From: Gimesia sp.
Lineage (GTDB): Bacteria > Planctomycetota > Planctomycetia > Planctomycetales > Planctomycetaceae
Length of the DNA stretch: 64,000 nt
Assembly (NCBI RefSeq): GCF_040219335.1
Contig: NZ_JAVJSQ010000004.1
Location: 62,001 to 126,000 of the forward strand
Direction of reading: 5' to 3'
Shown: positions 1 through 8,777 of the stretch, in pieces
Position numbering within the stretch: position 1 is the first letter of the stretch
How the letters are laid out: each line of letters begins with the position of its first letter
The notes under the pieces: model-generated
Databases searched by the model: none
What the model saw: the letters and a program-made list of their open reading frames with translations, nothing else
What the model was told of the DNA's origin: nothing
Translations under genes and position numbers: made by a program

Positions 1-1
1 G

Positions 2-787
2 TTCTTCAAAACACTGGAACAGCTGGATGAAACACTCTCGCAGTACCGGGGCTGCAACGTCAGCTTCCACTGTGAAGACCCCATTCTGCTGGATGAACAC
101 GCCAACGCCGCCACTCACGAAGAGCGGCGACCCGCGGAATGCGAAATTTCCGCCACCCGCTTTGCGTTGCAGATGATCGAGAAATACGACCTCCGCGGCA
201 AGCTCTGTCACTACTCGGTCGGAGAAGGGCTCCCCCTGATTCGCGAAGCCCGCAGCCGCGGCCTCAAAGTCACCTGTGAAGTCACACCGCATCACCTCTA
301 TTTTGATCAGTCCGATCTGACCGATGAGAACCGGGGAAAGATGCAGATGAACCCTCCGCTGCGGACAATAGAAGACCGCAAGGCCATGCTGGCTGCCCTG
401 CGCGAAGGCACCCTCGATTATCTGGCAACCGACCATGCCCCGCATACCCTGGAAGAAAACGAGCAGGGCATCTCCGGACAACCGCACCTGGACACCTATG
501 GTGCGTTCGTCACCTGGCTGATTCTGGACCAGCAATTCACTCCGGAACAGGCAGCCCGTTTCTGTTCGGAAAACCCCGGGGAATTCGTCAACCCGTATAT
601 TGCACCACTGAAATTCGGCAAAATTGAACCGGGCTACACCGCCAGCCTCACCGTGCTCAATCTCAAACGACCGGTGACCATCCAGCGCGAAGACCTCAAA
701 ACCAAATGTGGCTGGTCTCCCTTCGAAGGAATCACCTTCCCGGGCTCAATCGAAGCCGTCTTCGTCGAAGGACAGAAGACGCGTTAA
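2..787 (+). CDS. pyrC: Dihydroorotase, catalytic type (5' truncated by window edge)
   Basis: The frame is open from base 2, so the N-terminus and the first metal motif lie outside the window. The visible part is the C-terminal 261 residues or so of a class I dihydroorotase, which interconverts carbamoyl-aspartate and dihydroorotate in pyrimidine synthesis. The active-site motifs that can be seen are intact: FHCEDP (metal His), LCHYSV (metal His), CEVTPHHL, MNPPLR (substrate Asn) and YLATDHAPHT (catalytic Asp). The end matches the family tail (CGWSPFEGITFPG). This matters because the second homologue at 46805-48085 has lost these residues. It converges on secDF across a terminator hairpin. Dihydroorotase is the best call. 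Another cyclic amidohydrolase is possible but less likely, given the MNPPLR and SPFEG motifs. Confidence 0.88.
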   Translation, partial: FFKTLEQLDETLSQYRGCNVSFHCEDPILLDEHANAATHEERRPAECEISATRFALQMIEKYDLRGKLCHYSVGEGLPLIREARSRGLKVTCEVTPHHLYFDQSDLTDENRGKMQMNPPLRTIEDRKAMLAALREGTLDYLATDHAPHTLEENEQGISGQPHLDTYGAFVTWLILDQQFTPEQAARFCSENPGEFVNPYIAPLKFGKIEPGYTASLTVLNLKRPVTIQREDLKTKCGWSPFEGITFPGSIEAVFVEGQKTR

Positions 788-871
788 TAGCTCAGGCAGC
801 TCACCACAGTTGAGGGTTACTGGTATTCACTAAGCTTGAGAAACCTCGCTCTACCAGACACGACAGATACA

Positions 872-905
872 AAAAAGGGGCTGACTTCAAAGTCAGCCCC
901 TTTTT
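872..905. terminator. Bidirectional rho-independent terminator
   Basis: A near-perfect hairpin (arms AAAAAGGGGCTGACT and AGTCAGCCCCTTTTT, loop TCAA) has A and T tracts on its flanks. It lies between the convergent pyrC and secDF genes and can serve both strands. Confidence 0.88.
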
Positions 906-935
906 ATTTCAGAGCAGTTTAGAGCATCTTGCAGC

Positions 936-3926
936 TTAGCTGTTGCTGACGCTGGCCTGCTTTTCGCTTTCCTGAGTTGCCCGGGCAGTTGCACTTCCCG
1001 GACGGTTCATCAACCAGACCAGAACCGGGCTGGCGATAAAGATCGAGCTGTAGGTACCGACAAACACACCCAGTACCAGACAGTAAGCGAAGCCGTGAAT
1101 ACCTTCACCGCCGATCGCGTACAGAATCAGCACTACGATCAATGTCGTCAATGAGGTCAGCAAGGTACGAGACAGCGTCTGGTTCAGACTCTCATTAACC
1201 ATACTGGTTGTCAGAGCAGGGTTCTTGCCACGAACTTCACGAATCCGGTCGAAGACCACGATCGTATCGTTCAGCGAGTAACCGACGATCGTCAGGAACG
1301 CTGCAATCATAGGCAGGTTGATCTTGAAGTCGGTCAGCCCCATTAGCGGCCCCAAAGCGGTGTTGCTCAGGTAAGCTCCCAAGGCAACCAGCCCCAGTAC
1401 AACCAGCACGTCATGCACCAGAGCCACGACAGCCGCCAGACCGAAGGTGATTCGCTGGAAGCGGAACCAGATGTAAGCCACGATCGCCACCAGACTGATC
1501 AGCATCGCCATCAAAGCCGATTCCTGCATCTCGCTGGCCACAGAGCTGTCGAAGCTGTTAACTTCATCCAGTACCGCTGTGGTTGCCATGACTGTTTTCA
1601 TCTCAGCTAACGCAGTTTCAAGGTCGGCAGCTGACAGGTCAGGACCAAACTGGGCAACCATCTTCTTATGACGGGCTGCTTCCGCAGAAGCATCTGCCGT
1701 TTCGTCCTCTTTCTCACCAGCGTTTGCGCCTTGAACCTGGAACTCGGGGATCCGCTCATATTTATCGGAACCATCTTCGTTCTTGATCTTGGCAATCTCT
1801 TCTTTGAGGTAAGTCTCAACCGTCGAGGGCTTCAGATCACCACTGAAGGTCAGTTCAACTTCGGTGCCAGCCGGTGAATCAGCACTCCCGGTCAGTTTTT
1901 TCACCTCGCCAAAGTCCATCGTCACTTTCCGCAGCTTATGATCGGTTCCGTCGAAGGCTTCGTTCAGCTTTTCACGAATACCGTCAGCCGCTTTCTGACC
2001 GGAGTTCTCCAGGTCGGCATCATTCATCGTGGTACGCAACCGGAAGAAACGTCCCTCCGAAGTCGGATCGTTCGACAGTTCCAGTTGTTCCAGCGTAATG
2101 CTGTTGTTAAATGCCTTCTGCAGGCTGGCGCGGACTTCGTCGATGTTCTGCTGATCTTCAAACTCGAAGGTCACCATCGTACCACCGGTGAAGTCGATGT
2201 CCAGGTTCTCTTCTCCACGGGCGATCACAACACCCATGCCGATCACAATCAGGGCCACCGAACAGGCACCGGTAATCATCCGCTTGCCAAGGAAATCGAT
2301 ACTGGTATCACCCACGATACTCATCATCTTCAGATCGCTGATCCAGCGTTTCCGTTCGAAGATGTCAAAGATCAGACGCCCGACATACAGGGCGGTAAAC
2401 ATACTCATGACAATACCGATAAACAGCGTCACGGCGAAACCGCGGACTTGGTCGGTACCAATCACGTACAACACAACTGCCACAATCAGCGTGGTCAGGT
2501 TGGCGTCCACGATCGTAGTGAAAGCCCGTGAGAAACCGTTATTAATCGCCATTCGCAGGCTGGAGCCCCGGTTTTTCTCTTCCCGGATACGCTCAAAAAT
2601 CAGAACGTTTGCGTCGACCGCCATACCAATCGTCAGCACCAGACCAGCCAGGCCGGGCAGGGTGAAGGTCGCATTGATGAAAGACATGGCTCCCATCACC
2701 AGCAACAGGTTCAGCGTCAGACAGATATTGGCCACCAGGCCGGAGAAGCGATAGTAGATCAGCATGAACACGATCACGGCCACAGCCGCGATGATGATTG
2801 CCTGCTTCCCTTTCTGCTGAACGTCAACACCCAGCAGCGGGCTGATGGAGAACTCGGAGACCGGTTCCGGCTTCAGTGGAACTTCCAGGGCCCCGGCATT
2901 CAGGACGTTCAACAGGTCGGTAATTTCTTTCTGGGTAAAGTTACCGGTAATCTGCCCCTCGGATCCAATCGTGTCGATCAGACGGGGTGCCGAATGAACT
3001 TTACCGTCCAGCAACACGGCCAGGTGACGGTGGAAACCATCCTTACTGGGACGGTTTTTCGATGTCAGCTGGCTGAACAGGGTGCCGCCACGGGCATTGA
3101 ATGTAAAGGCAACCGCAGGAGCACCGTTCTGGTCAGTCGACTGACGGGCCCGCACGAGGTACTTACCGGTGATGCGTCGGTCTTCGTTAGGTTCGATGAT
3201 GACCAGCACTTCCTGTCCCTGGGACCCGTCTTTGCGGGTGAAGGGGCGAACGACCATCTGGTCATCAGTGCTGAAAGGCTCATCGCTGCTGACTTCTCGC
3301 CAGCTGGCGATCACGCGGCCTTCATTGTCACGCACATCCTTCCCCTTGGCTTCCATAGCCAGTCGCACTTCACGGGGATGGTCGCGGCGATTTGCGACAA
3401 TATCGAATTCCAGGCTACCCAGTCGGGTAATCAGCGATTTAATCCGCTGGACGTCTTCGGTGTCGGCTCCCGGAACAATGACTTCAATCCGGCTCTGGCC
3501 AACCTTACGGACGGTCACTTCTTCGGTACCCGACGGATTGATACGACGCCCGATCGCGCCGACCATCTGGTCCATCACTTCGTTGGAAAGCTCTTTTTCG
3601 CTTTTACCCTGATCGACTTCGAAAACCATGTTCGAACCGCCGGCCAGGTCGATACCCAGACGAATGGCATTTCGCCAGTCGTGGCCATGCGAGATCTGCC
3701 AGATAAAGGGAGTCGCCGCTACGATGGCCACAAACAGGACCAGGCCGATCTTCTGTGAATACTCCTTCAACTTGAGAGCACGGGAAATCACCGCCCCCAG
3801 AATAAACGGCAGTACAAAGACAGCCAGAAGGATTAAGATGATAGTGACGGCGGATACGCCCGAAGGCGCTTTTTCGGTCGCTTCCTGAGCCAGCAGCGTT
3901 GCTGAGTGAAAATCAATCCCTGTCAT
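936..3926 (-). CDS. secDF: Fused protein-export membrane protein SecDF
   Basis: This is a 996-residue fusion of SecD (about residues 1-535) and SecF (about 545-980). It uses the proton motive force to help SecYEG release secreted proteins on the outer face of the membrane. Visible motifs are the SecD start LGIDLAGGSNMVFEV after two N-terminal membrane segments, the TM4 motif GMAVDANVLIFERIREE, and the matching SecF motif GYSLNDTIVVFDRIREV. The SecF extracytoplasmic loop is unusually long and charged, with an Ala/Glu/Asp-rich stretch around residues 680-790. The ATG follows AGGA at a workable spacing. It sits downstream of yajC and tgt, the classic order, with a gap of about 110 bases. A few variable loops aside, the identification is secure. 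Confidence 0.96.
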   Translation of the reverse strand: MTGIDFHSATLLAQEATEKAPSGVSAVTIILILLAVFVLPFILGAVISRALKLKEYSQKIGLVLFVAIVAATPFIWQISHGHDWRNAIRLGIDLAGGSNMVFEVDQGKSEKELSNEVMDQMVGAIGRRINPSGTEEVTVRKVGQSRIEVIVPGADTEDVQRIKSLITRLGSLEFDIVANRRDHPREVRLAMEAKGKDVRDNEGRVIASWREVSSDEPFSTDDQMVVRPFTRKDGSQGQEVLVIIEPNEDRRITGKYLVRARQSTDQNGAPAVAFTFNARGGTLFSQLTSKNRPSKDGFHRHLAVLLDGKVHSAPRLIDTIGSEGQITGNFTQKEITDLLNVLNAGALEVPLKPEPVSEFSISPLLGVDVQQKGKQAIIIAAVAVIVFMLIYYRFSGLVANICLTLNLLLVMGAMSFINATFTLPGLAGLVLTIGMAVDANVLIFERIREEKNRGSSLRMAINNGFSRAFTTIVDANLTTLIVAVVLYVIGTDQVRGFAVTLFIGIVMSMFTALYVGRLIFDIFERKRWISDLKMMSIVGDTSIDFLGKRMITGACSVALIVIGMGVVIARGEENLDIDFTGGTMVTFEFEDQQNIDEVRASLQKAFNNSITLEQLELSNDPTSEGRFFRLRTTMNDADLENSGQKAADGIREKLNEAFDGTDHKLRKVTMDFGEVKKLTGSADSPAGTEVELTFSGDLKPSTVETYLKEEIAKIKNEDGSDKYERIPEFQVQGANAGEKEDETADASAEAARHKKMVAQFGPDLSAADLETALAEMKTVMATTAVLDEVNSFDSSVASEMQESALMAMLISLVAIVAYIWFRFQRITFGLAAVVALVHDVLVVLGLVALGAYLSNTALGPLMGLTDFKINLPMIAAFLTIVGYSLNDTIVVFDRIREVRGKNPALTTSMVNESLNQTLSRTLLTSLTTLIVVLILYAIGGEGIHGFAYCLVLGVFVGTYSSIFIASPVLVWLMNRPGSATARATQESEKQASVSNS

Positions 3927-4037
3927 TCAATTAGTCCTGAAACGATTCTTTTTGTCTGGGCCGATTCATTCGGCAATGATGATTTAAGCTGACAACTTCG
4001 TGCCAGATACTGACAAACTTCTCTGTTGAAACGCAAC

Positions 4038-4391
4038 CTAGCTTGTTGTCTCTTTGGTTTCAACCTGATACAGCCCCTGAATGGCACTGCGACGCACTTT
4101 CATCTTGGAATTATCATCAATTTTCAGAGTCACTTCCTGATCTGACTCAGAAATATTGGCAATCGTGCCAATGATCCCACCGATGGTCACCACACGATCA
4201 TTCTTCTTCAACTCTTTAAGCGCCTGCTCGCGTCGGGCCCGTTCCTTCTGTTGAGGACGGAACATGATGAAGTAGAAAAAAATCACGATCACAATCAAAG
4301 GCAACGACTGAACCAGGAACGAGGGACCAGCGGGCTGTTTGGCGGGTGTCTCTTGAGCAAGTACTAACAATGTCGACAATAAGGTGTGCAT
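4038..4391 (-). CDS. yajC: Sec translocon accessory protein YajC
   Basis: This 117-residue protein has one N-terminal membrane segment (LPLIVIVIFFYFIMFRPQQK), the YajC signature in which the helix runs straight into FRPQQK. A small basic cytoplasmic domain follows with the typical VVTIGGIIGTI sequence. YajC associates with SecDF in the Sec holo-complex. An upstream in-frame ATG would add 16 residues. I prefer the start at 4391 because GGGAAGAG sits just upstream and the protein then begins directly with the hydrophobic segment. It lies between tgt and secDF on the same strand, as in many bacteria. Confidence 0.94.
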   Translation of the reverse strand: MHTLLSTLLVLAQETPAKQPAGPSFLVQSLPLIVIVIFFYFIMFRPQQKERARREQALKELKKNDRVVTIGGIIGTIANISESDQEVTLKIDDNSKMKVRRSAIQGLYQVETKETTS

Positions 4392-4582
4392 TTCGTTCTC
4401 TTCCCGGGCCAGCGTGGTAATCGATAAAGTGAGTCTCATGCGTCACTTAGATCTGACCCGCAACCCGATCCAGCAAGAAATTTCATATCAGTTTAACAGG
4501 CTCGGGTGGTTCACTGCTGTTTCGAATTTGGCCCAAACCTAAACAATTTCAGGAGTTATCCAGCAATCAAGTAAGCTGTATC

Positions 4583-5701
4583 TTAGAAAGATGCGTTCCA
4601 GCGGGCAAGGTGAACCGCCCTAAACTCCTCAACTTGATCATTCAGAATCGCCTCACGCAGATCCCGCACCAGTTTCTGATAAAAGGCAATGTTATGCAGC
4701 GAGATCAGAATTGGCCCCAGCATCTCCCGCGCCATGAATAAATGACGCAGATAAGCCCGGCTGTAATCACGCGAACCGGGCGAATCACACTCGGGATCCA
4801 GTGGACTCGGATCCCGGGCATGCTTTTGATTACGCAAATTCACACGTCCCTGACTGGTAAAAGCCATCCCATTTCTGCCATTTCGGGTCGGCATCACACA
4901 GTCAAACAGGTCCACGCCCCGCATGATGGCCTCGATCAGGTCGGACGGACGGCCCACACCCATCAGGTAGCGGGGTTTTTCCACAGGCAGCATCGGCGTT
5001 GTGAAATCCAGGGTGGAGTACATATCCTCAGGCTTTTCTCCTACGCTCAGGCCCCCAATCGCATACCCGGGAAATTCCAGTGGCAGCAGCCCCTCAGCCG
5101 AGCGTTCCCGCATTTTCTGATCGGTGCCCCCCTGAACGATGCCGAACAGGGCCTGATCATCCCGTTTCTGGGCATCCCGACAGCGGGCTGCCCACTTGGT
5201 CGTTCGATCGACGGCTTCCTGCATTTTTTCCAGCGGCACATCGTGTGGTGGGCACTCATCCAGACACATGATGCAGTCGGCCCCCAGCTGTTCCTGGATC
5301 TTCACTGCTTTTTCGGGCGAGAGTTCAAATAGGCTGCCATCAATGTGAGAGCGAAAGACCACCTGCTCATCATCCATCTTCGTAAGCTGGGCCAGACTGA
5401 AGACCTGGAATCCACCACTGTCGGTCAGAATCGGACCATCCCAGTTCATGAATTCATGCAGCCCGCCCAGTTCCTGCACAATTTCGGCTCCCGGCCGCAG
5501 TGCCAGATGGTACGTATTTGCCAGCACCTGCTGTGTTCCCACCTGCTTGAGCTGTTCGGGCAGTAGCCCTTTGACAGAGGCCAGGGTGCCCACGGGCATG
5601 AAAGCCGGAGTGTCGACAATGCCGTGGGGAGTATGCCAGCGGCCCGCGCGGGCCTGAGTCCGGGAATCAGTATGGATCAGTTCGAAATGAAATTGAGACA
5701 C
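4583..5701 (-). CDS. tgt: tRNA-guanine transglycosylase (queuosine insertion), zinc site altered
   Basis: This 372-residue enzyme would exchange guanine-34 for a queuine precursor in GUN-anticodon tRNAs. The catalytic motifs are present: [10 protein letters not shown] (Asp94) and [12 protein letters not shown] (nucleophile Asp267), plus GIVQGG and [10 protein letters not shown]. The C-terminal zinc site is abnormal. Where the family has CxCxxC, residues 305-310 read C-D-S-P-G-S, so only the first cysteine (C305) and the later histidine (H336, ISLHN) remain, although the following YSRAYLRHL is intact. I read the codons as TGT GAT TCG CCC GGT TCG, so this is not a translation slip. Start is GTG. 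It lies upstream of yajC-secDF. Fold and role are clear; metal binding is in doubt. Confidence 0.94.
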   Translation of the reverse strand: MSQFHFELIHTDSRTQARAGRWHTPHGIVDTPAFMPVGTLASVKGLLPEQLKQVGTQQVLANTYHLALRPGAEIVQELGGLHEFMNWDGPILTDSGGFQVFSLAQLTKMDDEQVVFRSHIDGSLFELSPEKAVKIQEQLGADCIMCLDECPPHDVPLEKMQEAVDRTTKWAARCRDAQKRDDQALFGIVQGGTDQKMRERSAEGLLPLEFPGYAIGGLSVGEKPEDMYSTLDFTTPMLPVEKPRYLMGVGRPSDLIEAIMRGVDLFDCVMPTRNGRNGMAFTSQGRVNLRNQKHARDPSPLDPECDSPGSRDYSRAYLRHLFMAREMLGPILISLHNIAFYQKLVRDLREAILNDQVEEFRAVHLARWNASF

Positions 5702-5780
5702 GGTCGTATTTCTGTTCAGATGTTACTTTATCGCGATCAGATCCAGGCTTCGTCAGCAGTAAAAACCCAGCGGGAAAGGC

Positions 5781-6824
5781 TCAGATCTGCTCCAACGCAT
5801 CGTTGATAATCCCCAGATACCAGAAAGCGATGCGGAACACAACAAAGATGATAAAAGCGGCCACCATCGCCCAGATCAACCAGCCCAGCACCGCCGCCAG
5901 GGCAGCCAGGGAGCGCTGCGCGTCTTCCTGAAAGCGGGGACTCAACCGCTCCAGTGTCTCAGGCACCGTCCCGGAAGTCTCACCAACATGCACCATCTGA
6001 ATGTAATCTTCAGGAAACAGCTGCGTTCCCGCCAGGGCGTCGGTCAGATCCACCCCATCATTCACGGCTGCATTGACCTGAGGGATCGCAGCAATAAACG
6101 CTCCATTACCAGTCGCTTTGAGACTGGCTTCCACTGAGTCCAGAATATTCATCCCGGCCTGCTGCGTTAGCGCGAACGCCCAGGAGAAGCGGGCGATCGC
6201 AAACGACCGCATGCAGTTGCCCACGACGGGAATGCGCAGAAACAGGCTATGAAAGAAGCGTTTCCCACCCCAGAGCCGATCCATCACCTGGTACGCGACA
6301 AACAGTACAAAAATCGAACCGAACGTACAGGTCAGCCAGATCAGAGCGCCGCTGGGACCGGACAGTCCCAGCCCGAGCACATCGATCGCCTCACCACCTC
6401 GCGCATTGGCGATTAAACCCAGCACAAGAATCATCAGCGCGATGACCATGATCGCCGCCACAAACTGAAAGACGGGCCAGGCAATCAACCGCACGAAGTT
6501 CTTTCGCAGGTTCAGCAGCTGGTCATAATGCTCCGACAAGGCTTTCAGCACTTCGGGCAGGCCGCCACTCTGTTCCGCCACACTGACCATATTGATCATC
6601 AGTTCTGGATAATAATTTCCCTGGAGCTTAAGCGCCGACGTCACATCGTTCCCGGCCTTCAACTCAACGGTGATCTCTTTCACGGACTCCTGCATCCGCC
6701 GATTCCCCAGTTTTCTCCCGGCCAGCTGAAAGCTTTTTGTGATCGGCACACCGGATTCCAGCATCGTACTCAGGGAACGACACAGCATCGCCAGAGACTT
6801 CATTGAGGCACGTGCCTTGAACAT
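5781..6824 (-). CDS. Type II secretion / type IV pilus GspF-PilC family membrane protein
   Basis: This 347-residue protein has two T2SSF domains of about 120 residues (from the start, around MLCRSLSTMLESGVPITKSF, and again from FAIARFSWAFALTQQAGMNI). Each is followed by a hydrophobic helix or helices, and the protein ends in a strong membrane segment. GspF/PilC proteins form the inner-membrane platform of type II secretion or type IV pilus machines. It is somewhat shorter than classic PilC (about 400 residues) because the N-terminal extension is reduced. No pilus ATPase or pilin gene is near it. It lies 79 bases upstream of tgt on the same strand and may be co-transcribed. An alternative start is the ATG seven codons on. 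Confidence 0.85.
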   Translation of the reverse strand: MFKARASMKSLAMLCRSLSTMLESGVPITKSFQLAGRKLGNRRMQESVKEITVELKAGNDVTSALKLQGNYYPELMINMVSVAEQSGGLPEVLKALSEHYDQLLNLRKNFVRLIAWPVFQFVAAIMVIALMILVLGLIANARGGEAIDVLGLGLSGPSGALIWLTCTFGSIFVLFVAYQVMDRLWGGKRFFHSLFLRIPVVGNCMRSFAIARFSWAFALTQQAGMNILDSVEASLKATGNGAFIAAIPQVNAAVNDGVDLTDALAGTQLFPEDYIQMVHVGETSGTVPETLERLSPRFQEDAQRSLAALAAVLGWLIWAMVAAFIIFVVFRIAFWYLGIINDALEQI

Positions 6825-7009
6825 GGAATTCGCTTTCGGGAAACATTCAGAATCAGAAACAGGACCGTCAACCCGTTCATTATGTCGAATTACGACTTAT
6901 CTGAGAGTGACAATCTTCTACACATTGCGAAAAAAAACAAAATTTGTCAGAGTGAACCCTCGGTCTTTCAGAATTTGTTTACAGAAATCGATCCTGGGAA
7001 AATGATTGA

Positions 7010-7810
7010 ATGGATTTTTTAAAGTTAGCGGGAAAACGGATTCTCGTATTTGGAGTCGCCAACCGTAAAAGTGTCGCTTATCAGACGGGAAAGGTCCTGG
7101 AGGAAGCAGGCGCCGAAGTGATTTACGTCGTTCGCTCGGAAGCCCGCAAAGAATCGCTGTCCAAACTTCTGAAAGACGCACCGATCTATATCTGTGATGT
7201 TGAACATCAACAGGAAATCGATCAGCTCCAGGCGGACATCAGCCAGAAATACGATGTTATCCACGGCCTGGTCCACTCCATCGCGTTTGCAGATTACTCA
7301 GCCGGCTGGCTTCCGTTCCATGAAACACCCCGCGCCGCTTTTCTGCAGGCAGTCGATATTTCCTGTTTCTCCCTGATCGCAGTTTGTAATGCATTCAAAG
7401 AGCTGCTCGATCCAGAGCAGGGGAGTGTGGTGACGATTTCGATCTCCACCACCCGCATGGCGGCGGAAAATTACGGCTACATGGCTCCCGTGAAAGCGGC
7501 CCTCGATTCCTCGGTCTGCTTTCTGGCCAAGTCGTTCTCGAACTTCTCGCAGGTTCGCTTTAATGCCGTCTGTCCCGGTTTACTGAAGACGTCCGCCTCC
7601 GCAGGAATTCCCGGCTATGTGGACAGCTACCTGTTTGCTGAAAAAGCCACTTTAAGAAAGTCAGCCGTCCAGACTAGTGAAGTCGCAGATACCGTCGCCT
7701 TCCTGATCAGTCCCCGTTCCTCGGGTATCAATTCGCAGGGAATCGTTATTGATGCCGGTATGGGCACCAACTATTTCGATAACCAGATCATCTCAGAGCA
7801 GTCGACCTGA
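7010..7810 (+). CDS. fabI: Enoyl-[acyl-carrier-protein] reductase [NADH], FabI type
   Basis: This 266-residue short-chain dehydrogenase/reductase catalyses the last step of the fatty-acid elongation cycle. The FabI features are a modified nucleotide loop ([16 protein letters not shown]), the [10 protein letters not shown] segment, and the FabI-type catalytic pair Tyr-x6-Lys (Y155 and K162 in [15 protein letters not shown]) in place of the usual SDR Tyr-x3-Lys. The C-terminus has the expected [16 protein letters not shown] 7010 follows GGGAAAATGATTGA. It stands alone, divergent from the gspF-like gene and ending at a strong hairpin. FabI is the target class of triclosan-type inhibitors. I cannot tell whether other enoyl reductases exist elsewhere. 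Confidence 0.93.
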   Translation: MDFLKLAGKRILVFGVANRKSVAYQTGKVLEEAGAEVIYVVRSEARKESLSKLLKDAPIYICDVEHQQEIDQLQADISQKYDVIHGLVHSIAFADYSAGWLPFHETPRAAFLQAVDISCFSLIAVCNAFKELLDPEQGSVVTISISTTRMAAENYGYMAPVKAALDSSVCFLAKSFSNFSQVRFNAVCPGLLKTSASAGIPGYVDSYLFAEKATLRKSAVQTSEVADTVAFLISPRSSGINSQGIVIDAGMGTNYFDNQIISEQST

Positions 7811-7827
7811 GTGCCTGACGACCAATA

Positions 7828-7865
7828 AAAACAGCCGACGGAATAAAAATTCCGTCGGCTGTTTT
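7828..7865. terminator. Bidirectional rho-independent terminator
   Basis: The 17-base arms (left AAAACAGCCGACGGAAT, right ATTCCGTCGGCTGTTTT) enclose an AAAA loop. It lies between convergent fabI and the EF-hand gene. Confidence 0.9.
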
Positions 7866-7910
7866 CGTTCACATCACGAACGAGACCTGCGTCCCGTCCC
7901 TGATTAAGCA

Positions 7911-8504
7911 TTAATTCTTCTTCTGTCCTTTGCCTTTGGCTTTCCCTTTGCCACCGGCACCTTTACCACGGTTCTTCATCATTTCTGCCCGTGCGGCCTG
8001 GCGTTCTGCGTCATCCAGTTTGCCGTCGCCATTCTTGTCGAATTTCTTGAGCATGGCTTCACGATCGAACCCGGGACGACGACCGCCCATCGCTTTGCGA
8101 GCTTCCTGACGTTCAGCTTCGCTGAGCTTCCCATCGCCGTCTTTGTCGAACTTTTTCACCAGTTCTTCACGGCTCATGCGCGGGCCACGCTGGCCCATTT
8201 TTTCGCGGGCTTCGCGAGCAGCTTTGCGTTCGTTTTCATCCAGTTTGCCGTCACCGTTTTTGTCAAATTTTTTCATGAACTCTTCGCGGTTGAAACCCTG
8301 ACCACCCTTTTCACCACGGGCAGCCCGAGCAGCCGAACGCTCTTCTTCATTCAGCTTGCCATCGCCGTCTTTATCGAATTTTTTGAGGATCTCCTCACGG
8401 TTGGGGCGCTGTCCTTTTTTCCCCTCTTCAGCCTGCGTTGCAGAGCTCCATGAAAACACAGCCATACCCAGTGCACACGCAGTAACGATCCGATTCATTT
8501 TCAT
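7911..8504 (-). CDS. Secreted EF-hand calcium-binding repeat protein
   Basis: This 197-residue protein has a Sec-type signal (about residues 1-25, ending SSATQA). Four near-identical repeats of about 35-38 residues follow, each with the pattern R-E-E/A-x-[LMV]-K-K-F-D-K-[DN]-G-D-G-K-L. The loops DKDGDGKLNEEE, DKNGDGKLDENE, DKDGDGKLSEAE and DKNGDGKLDDAE keep the Asp/Asn ligands of the canonical EF-hand loop. The tail is Lys/Gly-rich (GKGKAKGKGQKKN). An upstream TTG would add one residue, but ATG 8504 has AGGAG eight bases before it. Such exported EF-hand repeat proteins are common in planctomycetes; the specific role is unknown. Calcium binding is well supported by the loops. Confidence 0.9.
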   Translation of the reverse strand: MKMNRIVTACALGMAVFSWSSATQAEEGKKGQRPNREEILKKFDKDGDGKLNEEERSAARAARGEKGGQGFNREEFMKKFDKNGDGKLDENERKAAREAREKMGQRGPRMSREELVKKFDKDGDGKLSEAERQEARKAMGGRRPGFDREAMLKKFDKNGDGKLDDAERQAARAEMMKNRGKGAGGKGKAKGKGQKKN

Positions 8505-8777
8505 CAAGACAGCTCCTCATTCTCAAAATCTGTGGAAACAGGAATCAGCTTCCTGCAGCGGTTTCAGTTAACACGGTATCAAACGCGAGAAGGAGGCAGA
8601 GGTTTCGCGGATTCTCAGAAAATATTCAGAAAACGTGATCGAAGTCGTCGCGTAACCCCTTGAAAACCGGGCTTTTCTGACGCATCCCAGGTAAAAGCTG
8701 ATCTTGCCTCATTTCGGCAAATCACACTATGATGCCGCTCCTGTGGGCTGCGCCTGTTCCAGTACACCTTACATCTG

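Noticed and set aside
1938-2531. Plus-strand frame of 197 codons inside secDF
   Set aside because: Shadow of secDF; His/Gln-rich composition without family match.
6739-7005. Plus-strand frame before fabI
   Set aside because: Overlaps the antisense of the gspF-like start and has no ribosome site or family.
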